A stretch of DNA of 64,000 nucleotides. Source: Eremophila alpestris peregrina (taxonomy: Eukaryota > Chordata > Aves > Passeriformes > Alaudidae). The position numbers and the translations under genes are program-made. Position 1 is the stretch's first letter. Every line of letters starts with the position of its first letter. The stretch lies in assembly GCA_009792885.1 (NCBI GenBank), contig WMCF01000321.1, positions 28,255 through 92,254 of the forward strand, written 5' to 3'. This document shows positions 12,001 through 21,500 of the stretch, in pieces. The notes beneath the pieces were generated by a model. It made no database searches and was not told the origin of the DNA. It saw only the letters and a list, made by a program, of their open reading frames with translations.

Positions 12001-15000
12001 GAGGCAGCCTGTGGCCAGGGTGGTGATGGGGAGGTCCAATTTCTGCAGGAAAGGGAAGGGTTAAAATGGTTTTGTTTGGATTTGAGTTATTGCATTCACC
12101 CTAAAATCCAGGTTACACCTTTGGGGGTCCCAGGGGTCTTGGGACAGAATCAAAAGAGCCAAAAATCCCTATTCCTTTGATTTACCTCCCTAAAAAACAC
12201 TAAAATATTAAAAGAGGAGTTGCAGTCCAAGTGGGTTTGATTGGTGTGGTTTTTGTTAAGTCACAGAGTGAAAAATTAAGGATTTTTAGATTTTGCTATA
12301 TAGATCAAATGGGAGGGATGGAGGGAAGTGGGTGTGTCAGGCATCTTTTACTGCTTCAAAATAATAAGAAAGAAGGAATGAGTTCTTTTAGGAACAAATC
12401 CTCTGAGCCTTCCTTTTAACTTCCTCCATGTCCACAGATGTCAATTGTATGAACTGCAAACTGTGTGGAACTGTGAATTGTGTGGAACTGTGAATTGTGT
12501 GGAACTGTGAATTGTGTGGAACTGTGAATTGTGTGAGCTGTGAATTGTGTGGAACTGTGAATTGTGAGAACTGTAAACTGTGTGTTACTGAAATTGTGTG
12601 AACTGTAAACTGTGTGTAACTGCTGATGTGCAGGGGATCAAATTCACCAGAAAATCTCCCCTTTGAACTCCCAACTTTTAAAGCAAAGCAGGTGCAAAAG
12701 AGGTGCTGACTTCAATCTGGACTCCAATTCCTCATCCATCAGGGATAAAAAGCAAGGAACCATCCAACCCTGCCTGTGTTTCCTCAGCAGCAGCTCCCCA
12801 AACTCCCAAACCGAACATAAACCGCAAAAACCCACCGAGCGCAAACCAAAATCACCAAAACCACCAAATGATGGCAAAGCAGCAAGGAAAAACCTACCCC
12901 TGGGGGGTTTTTTACCTTGAGGGAAATCCCCCTGGGGGTAATCAAAGCGATGGGGGTAAGGAGGCCTCTCAAAGGGGTGCCGGGGAGGGAACTCGTCCTG
13001 CATGAAGCGCGGCGGGAAGCGGTTGAAGTTGTGCGGGTGCGGCGGCTGGTTGAACTGGGGGTGCTGCTGGTGGGGAGGGAAGGGCCCCCTGAAGTGTGGG
13101 GGCCTCTGCATCCTGAAGGGAGGCTCCCTCTGCCCCCCACCCCACGGAGGCTGCTCGTGCTGGTTGTTCCAGGGGGCCTCGAATTGGTTGTTCCAGGAGG
13201 GCTCGGGCTGGTTGTTCCAGGGGGTCTCGCGCTGGTTGTTCCAGCCCTGGTCCCGCTGCTCGTTCCACATCCCCTCGTGGTTGTTGTTCCAGGGAGGGCA
13301 GTGGGGTGGGCCCTGGAAGGGGAAGGACACGAGGATGGGGTTTAGAAGAATGAAAAGCAGAGTGTCATGAAGTTCTGAAGGGGTTACAGGCCACAGGCAG
13401 CAAAAGAAACGCTTCAAATGCGGAGTGTGGATAAGTGTAACTTCAGGAAAAAATGGGGAAAGAAGTGGCAAGAAGATGGCAGGAACTGCTCTTGTTCATA
13501 GGAACAGCCTGGTGGTCACCAAACTGAAATATCCATCAACATTTTGCCTTTAACCAGAATGACAATGCTCAGCACAGATGCAGTAAAAATGGGAAAAGAT
13601 CAGGATGTTACAGAACCAAACCACTCTTGTTCACAGGAACAGCCTGATGGTCACCAAACTGAAATATCATAAATATTTTGACTTTAACTGCACCCACAAT
13701 GACAAAGCTCAGCACTGAGTGAGTGCAACTTCAGGAAAAAAGATGGGAAAGGATCAGGATGTTACAGAACCAAACCACTCCTGTTCATAGGAACAGCCTG
13801 ATGGTCACCAAACTGAAATATCCATGAAAATTTTGCCTTTAACACCAAACTGAAATATCCATGAACATTCTGCCTTTAACCAGAATGACAAAGCTCAGCA
13901 ATGAATGACTGCAGCTTCAGGAAAAAGATGAGAAAAGATCATGTAAATGTTACTGATCCACTCTTGTTCATAGGAATAACATGATAGTTACCAAACTGAA
14001 ATATCATTAACATTTTGCCTTTAACTGCACCCAGAATGAAAAGCTCAGCACTGAAATCTGCATTTTTACCTTCCCACTGCACTCCCACAGCCAAGCTGGT
14101 CACTCCCAACCTCCCAGAGCCAAGAACCCCTTCACCTGTTTCCATTCCTTACCTGCTGCTGCCCCCAGGGTGCCACGGGGTGAGGCTGCTCAAACCAGGG
14201 GGGTTTGTTTGGGGGGATCTGCTCGTGGGAGCCAGGCCCTCGGGGTCCCCCCGAGGCAGGGTCCTGCACCCCAGAGCCACTGCTGTCATAGTCTGGGGCA
14301 GCAGCCAGAGGCAGCTGGGATTTGCCATCATCTGAAACGATTCAGAGAATGTTATCAGCATCAAAGTGTCATAAAATATCAGCACAGCGGGCTCCAGGTG
14401 AGTTTCTTCTGTAGAAATGTGATTATCTATTCCATTTAACACGTATCTCTTTGGTTCTTTTTATACTCAGGTATCGTTACTTCTTTTTTTGGGGTTTTTT
14501 GGGTTTTTTTTTTTAATCCTGAGGCAGAATGTGCTGCTGGTTTGGTTCAGGCAAGGCTCTGAACAGATTCAAGCTTTTTGCCTGAACCAAACCAGCAGCA
14601 CATTCTGCCTCATGATTAAAAAAAAAAACCCAAAAAAAACCCAAAAAACCCCCAAAAACAACAACAACAACAAAAAACAAAACAAAAAACACCCAAAAAC
14701 CCCCAAAAAACCAAAAAACCAAAAAAAACCACCCCAAAAACACCACCCCCCCAAAAAACCCCAAAAAACTCAAAAAAACCCCAAAAATACTCCCAAATAA
14801 GCCCCCAAAAACCTCCAAAAAAAACCCCCAAAAAACCACCCATAAACCCCCCCAAAAAACCCCTCAAACCCCCCCAAAAAAACAAAAACAAAANNNNNNN
14901 NNNNNNNNNNNNNNNNNNNNNNNNNNNNNNNNNNNNNNNNNNNNNNNNNNNNNNNNNNNNNNNNNNNNNNNNNNNNNNNNNNNNNNNNNNNNNNNNNNNN

Positions 15001-15536
15001 NNNNNNNNNNNNNNNNNNNNNNNNNNNNNNNNNNNNNNNNNNNNNNNNNNNNNNNNNNNNNNNNNNNNNNNNNNNNNNNNNNNNNNNNNNNNNNNNNNNN
15101 NNNNNNNNNNNNNNNNNNNNNNNNNNNNNNNNNNNNNNNNNNNNNNNNNNNNNNNNNNNNNNNNNNNNNNNNNNNNNNNNNNNNNNNNNNNNNNNNNNNN
15201 NNNNNNNNNNNNNNNNNNNNNNNNNNNNNNNNNNNNNNNNNNNNNNNNNNNNNNNNNNNNNNNNNNNNNNNNNNNNNNNNNNNNNNNNNNNNNNNNNNNN
15301 NNNNNNNNNNNNNNNNNNNNNNNNNNNNNNNNNNNNNNNNNNNNNNNNNNNNNNNNNNNNNNNNNNNNNNNNNNNNNNNNNNNNNNNNNNNNNNNNNNNN
15401 NNNNNNNNNNNNNNNNNNNNNNNNNNNNNNNNNNNNNNNNNNNNNGTGCCCGGGGCAGAGGCAGGGGCAGAGGCAGGTGCTGCAGAGGGTCCCTGGGCTG
15501 CAGGGGAAGGTTTCACCTCGCTCTCCAGGGCAGGGA

Positions 15537-15568
<32 letters not shown>

Positions 15569-18500
15569 GTCAGGCTGCTCACAAACTCCTCGTGCTGGCT
15601 CTTCAGGGTCTGCAGCTGCTGCTGGAATGCCACCTGCACGGGCTGCACCACTGTGGCATACTCTGTGATCAGGTTGGCCTGAGGGGGCAATTACAAATAA
15701 ATTAGTAAGTTAATATTGTACCTGTAAAATCCATCCTTTGTCTGCTGGTTCAGAATTTTCCTGGATTTTTCTTTCACTGTCTCCCAAAAAAATTGCATGA
15801 GATGATGTTGGCAGAAGCCAGTGTCATTATGAGGTCATTTTTAAGAAATATTATATATTTTATATATATTTTATATATTTTTATATATATTTTATATATA
15901 TTCTATATATTTTTATACATATTTTATATATATTCTATATATTTTTATATATATTTTATATATTATATATAATTATATATATTTATATATTCTATATATT
16001 TTATATATTATCTACAATTTAATATATATTTTATATATATTTTATGTATTTTTATATATTATATATAATTTTATAGGTATTTTATATTTACTATAAGAAA
16101 ATTTTATATATATTTTATATGTTATATATATTATATATAATATATATATTTTATAGATTTTATTCATATTTTAAGAAAAATAACTGAATTTTGTAAATTA
16201 ATAACTCCATTTTTAATAAAACTTATCTGTGGCATACTCTGTGATCAGGTTGGCCTGAGGGGGGAATTCAAAATAAATTAATAAATTAATAAATTAATAT
16301 TGCACCTGTAATATCCATCCTTTATCTGCTTGGTCAGAATTTTCCTGGATTTTTCTTTCACTGCCTCCCAAAAAAATTGCATGAGATGATGTTGGCAGAA
16401 GCACCCCAGTGTCATTATGAGGTTATTTTTAAGAATGTATTTTACATATATTTTATATATTATATATATTATTATATATATTTATTTTATATATTAGATA
16501 TATATTTTATAGAATTTATTCATATTTTAATAAAAATAACTGAATTTTGTAAATTAATAACTGTATTTTTAATAAATCTTACAATTAGTTATAATTTAAA
16601 CTAGACTTTTAAATAAAATTAATTTTAAAACTTTATATGAATGCGTTTTTATATAAACTTTAAGCTATATTATTTATAGAATAAATTAAAATATATTAAT
16701 AAAACTTTGTGGAGATTTCCAGAATATTCCAGAACCCACCATCTTTAATTCTGTCTTTCCAATTAAGCTCAAATGAACAGCATTAATTATTATCAATAAA
16801 AAGGAGAAGTTCCTGCTGCCACAACCATTTTTATATTCAATATATTCCATTTAAAGCTTGTTTCTTTTTGATCAAACACTCCCTGACACACAAGACACTC
16901 AAATATGGATTAAGCCATTATTCAATATTCAAAATAAATATTAATATTATTTTATTATTAATAAAATAATATTAATAACGTTAATATTAATGTTAGTAAC
17001 CTTAATATTAATTATCATATTATTAATATTAACATTCAAATATTAAGGTTATTAACATTATTATTATTACTATTACTATTATTATTATTATTATTATTAT
17101 TATTACTAACAATAATAAGTTTGTATTTTACATTATTTTTTTGTAATCCCTTGTAAGCAACTTCAAGGGAGGGGAGGGCAGAAATTAAAATTATCCTTTG
17201 AAAAGGAAAATAATTAAAATTATCCTTTGAAAAGGAAAAGAATTAAAATTATCCTTTGAAAAGGAAAATAATGCTCAAAATAAATAAGAAAACTGGTATT
17301 TCTGTGTCTAACCTGGTACTGGCCAAGTCCAAGAGCTGGGCTTTGCAACTGCTGAATTATGGACTCATCAAAGTACCCATTTTTCTCCCAGAGCTGAAGA
17401 AGCTGCATGAATAAAAGTGAAAGGATTTTATTAATTAGGAACACTGAAATCAGGAATTTCAGGAACACTGAAATTCAGAAATCAGGAAAACTGAGGCACA
17501 GCATTTTCTGTGCTTTTTGTCAGACTCAGGATTTTGAAATATCATTATTATTTTGCCTTTAACTGCAAAAGGCAAGTTTATTTTTGAACCAGTAAAGATT
17601 CAGGTTATTTCATCATTATGACAACTCTTAAACAAAGCCCAGGTGTTGTTTTAAAATTTAAAATTCTATTTTAATTTGTTATAAAGACAATCAGAGCAGA
17701 AGAATCTCCTGCTGTTGGTGAATTTACACAGCACCAATCCAACAAAGCAAAAATCACAGTTAGACCAAAAGCAGACACTCACCCTGGCAATTTTCTGTTG
17801 TTTGTCCTCTTCCACTGCCAGAAAACTGGTGCAATAAATGGGCACAACCACCTTCTGTAAAGCAGCCAGCAGATCTCGGGCTTGTTTCCTCTGGCTTCAA
17901 AAGAACAAGGAGAAAAATTCACTTTTGTCATTATTAATTTCATTGGAATATGGATTTATTGTAAAATCTTGTGTGGGGAAAAAAATACATGAAGCAGCCA
18001 CCAGATCTCAGGTTTGCTTCCTCTGGCTTCAAAGGAACAAGGAGAAAAATTCACTTTTCTCATTATTAAATGCATTGGAATATTCAATTTATGCTGCTAT
18101 ATTACAAATAGTGGAATTATTAAATAGAGAGTTCTCTCCCTAATGGATTTATTGTAAAATCTTGTGTGGGGAAAAAAATACATGAAGCAGCCACCAGATC
18201 TCAGGTTTGCTTCCTCTGGCTTCAAAAGAACAATGAGAAAAGTTCTCTTTGCTTACTATTAAATGCATTGAAATATTCAATTTATGCTGCAATACTACAA
18301 ATAGTGGAATTATTAAACAGATAAAATATTTACTAGATTAAATAGTTCTTTCCTTAATGGATTTATTGTAAAATCTTGTCTGGAGAAACAAATACTTGAA
18401 GCAGCCAGCAGATCTTGGGCTTCAAAAGAATGAGAAAAGTTCTCTTTTCTCACTGTTTAAATGCACTGGAATATTCTATTTATGCTGCAATACTGCAAAT

Positions 18501-21500
18501 AGTGGAATTATTAAACAGATAAAATATTTAATAGATTAAATAGTTCTTTCCTTAATGGATTTATTGTAAAATCTTGTCTGGAGGAAAAAAATACTTGAAG
18601 CAGCCACCAGATCTCAGGTTTGCTTCCTCTGGCTTCAAAAGAAGGAAAAAAGTTCTCTTTTCTCATTATTAAATGCATTGGAATATTCAATTTATGCTGC
18701 TATATTATGGAATTATGAAATAGAGAGTTCTTTCCTTAATGGATTTATTGTAAAATCTTGTGTGGAGAAACAAATCCATGAAGCAGCCAGCAGATCTTGG
18801 GCTTCAAAAGAATGAGAAAAGTTCTCTTTTCTCACTATTAAATGCATTGGAATATTCAATTTATGCTGCTATATTATGGAATTATGAAATAGAGAGTTCT
18901 TTCCTTAATGGCTTCACTGTAAAATCTTGCAGAAAAACTACATCAAGAGGTAAAACACTTTTAACCTAAATCTGGTGACTGAACGACCACAAAGCTGAGA
19001 ACAGCCGCCACAAATAACGAATTCATTAAAAATACAAAGTGATCAATCAAACCACAAGTGTAACCAGGAGAGAAACTCCACCAAATGAAGCCCAGAGCTG
19101 ATTTAAGCCTCACCAGTGGTGCAGGACATCGTTGATCAGGTAGATGAGGTGCAGCCTGAGCTCAAAGTGAGCTCCCTCGGCCGTGATGCGGTTCCGCAGG
19201 TGCCCGGCCATCAGCTCACAGTGGGCAGGAGATTTGGCATTGCTGAACATCCAGTTCTTGCCAGCCTTAAAAAAGCAAATCGTTAAATATTTCTAATCAG
19301 TCTAATGTGTTCCTTCATGGTTTGGGCTTCCTAGAGCTCTGAGAACTGCAGGGAACTGTTTACTATTAAAAAAAAAAAAAAATTAAAAAACCAGCTCATA
19401 AAATCCAATTCCTAAAAATAAAATAACAAAATAAACAACACCTAATACCTACTAATATCATCAACAAAATAACAACAATATCTCCACCAATCAATAAAAA
19501 AAAAAAACCCACAAACTTTCCTAAAAACTATAAGTTTTTAGAAAATACACATTCCAAAATACAATCAAATCGTAAACCCTCTTTACCTAATCACCCACAA
19601 AAAAACCACTTTTCAATAAAACCCTGAGCAACAGCAAGCCTTCACCCAAATCAAACAAAAAATCACTCACACAATAACCCTTAACCCAGTCAAAACAAAA
19701 CCAAAAGTAAAAAACGTACTCTACTCTACAACTAAAAACCATAGTCTATCCTAAAACCTTTAACAAAAAGTACCTAAAAAAAACTCAAAACCAACCCCTA
19801 AAATTCTAAAACCAAAACTACCAAAAATCTAAAACCAATGACACACCAACTAAAAAAAAAAAAAATTTTTAACTACCTATGAGAAAGTTCAAACTACCTC
19901 AAAAGTAATTAATACAAAAACACAACTCCTCCTAACACCCCAACTACCAGTACTAAAGTAAATATTCAAAGAAAAAAAATCAATTTCAGAATCTCAAGAT
20001 TCAAACTCCCAGCACCCAGGTCACTTACTGAGATGGCATCCTTGGTGCAGGTGTCAATTATTGGCTGCAGCAAGCTGTCAAACTCATTCATGTCCAACTG
20101 GGTTTCCTCCAAAACCTTCTGCATTTGTTGCTCGATTGCAAGGGCTACTGCTGATGTGACTTGTTCCTGATTAAAAAACCCAAAAAAATAGAAGCAAAGA
20201 AAAAAGAGAAATAATTACATTCTAGCCAACATTATTTCAAAGAATGAAGCTGCTGTATCCTTATCCTCTGGGCCATAAGTTGCTTTCTCAAGGACCAAAA
20301 TCTTTGACCTCGTGAAAATGTTTCCATTCTTTGCTTCTGAAAATAAGAATACTCCTCATATTTTTGAGGAGGAGTCCATTTTAACTTCTACTTCTAAAAT
20401 CCACCACACAATAAAAAATAATTGCAAGAAGCTGTTAAATGTAAGGGACATAACCAAGGCATGAGGAACTCTTCAGTTTGGTTTTCAACAGTTAAAATTC
20501 AGTTAAAAACAGTTAAAATCCTGCAAAATTCAGCTGGTTGATAGCACACAGTTCCCTTCCACCCCTCACCACATCTCAGCCAGGATATTACAAACTGGAG
20601 CACCTTGCAGCTCCCAGCAATCTGCAGCATTAAATCAAAGTTAAAGCAGTCACTTTATTCCACTCTAAAACTATAACAAGGTTTTTCAAAGAGTAAATAA
20701 AATGTTTTAATGACAGATCAACCATCAGACACATCCTGCCAAGGGGAACTTGGGCTCCTTATCCTCTGGGCCATAAGCAGCTTTCTCAAGGACCAAAATC
20801 TGCAGCATTAAATCAAAGTTAAAACAGTCACTTTATTCCACTCTGAAACTATAATAAGGTTTTTCAAAGAGTGAATAAAAGGTTTTAATGACAGATCAAT
20901 CATCCTGCCAAGGGGAACGATGGCATTTACCACACAACAAGCGTGGCAGCATCACCTCCATCACTGCCCAGCAGCAACCCATCCTCTCCCCAATTCCCTC
21001 CCGATTCCCACAGCCACCGCCGGGATAAACCCGGTGAGCGTCCCCCTCGAACCGACCTGTCTCATGGCGAGCAGGTGCTGCTCCTGCTGCTGCAGGTTCC
21101 ACTGGCTCTGCTGGATGAGCTCCTCCACCGAAGGGGTGCCCTGAGGGGCCGCGATGGGCGCGGCGGGCGGCAGCGAGGGCTGCGCCAGGGGCTGCATCTG
21201 CGCCGAAGCCTCCAGATCTTGGCTTTGCTTGCACAACACTATGGGACAGAGCAAACTTTGGAAAGCGAACCTTCCTTCCCCCGAGAGACCTGCTCTAAAC
21301 CCGCCAGCCCACGGGTGAAAAGGAAAAGGGCAGTGGTTCCAACGAGACCCTGAGGGGGTCGGAGATGTTTGGACAACGCTCTCGGACACAGGGTGGGATT
21401 CTCGGTGCAGAATAATTCTGGATGGCCAAGAGCCTAGACAGGGGGTGTGATCCTCCCTAGCCTGTGCCTGAAACAGTGATGGTTTTAGTCTCAGCCCGTG

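Noticed and set aside
17860..18950. CRISPR-like regular repeats
   Set aside because: Units are contiguous 190-base duplications with no unique spacers, in a vertebrate intron.
19381..19980. Mitochondrial insertion (numt) as the explanation for low G
   Set aside because: Avian mtDNA light strand is G-poor but not near 3.5 percent, and no mitochondrial gene reading was recognisable; total lack of GG fits editing better.
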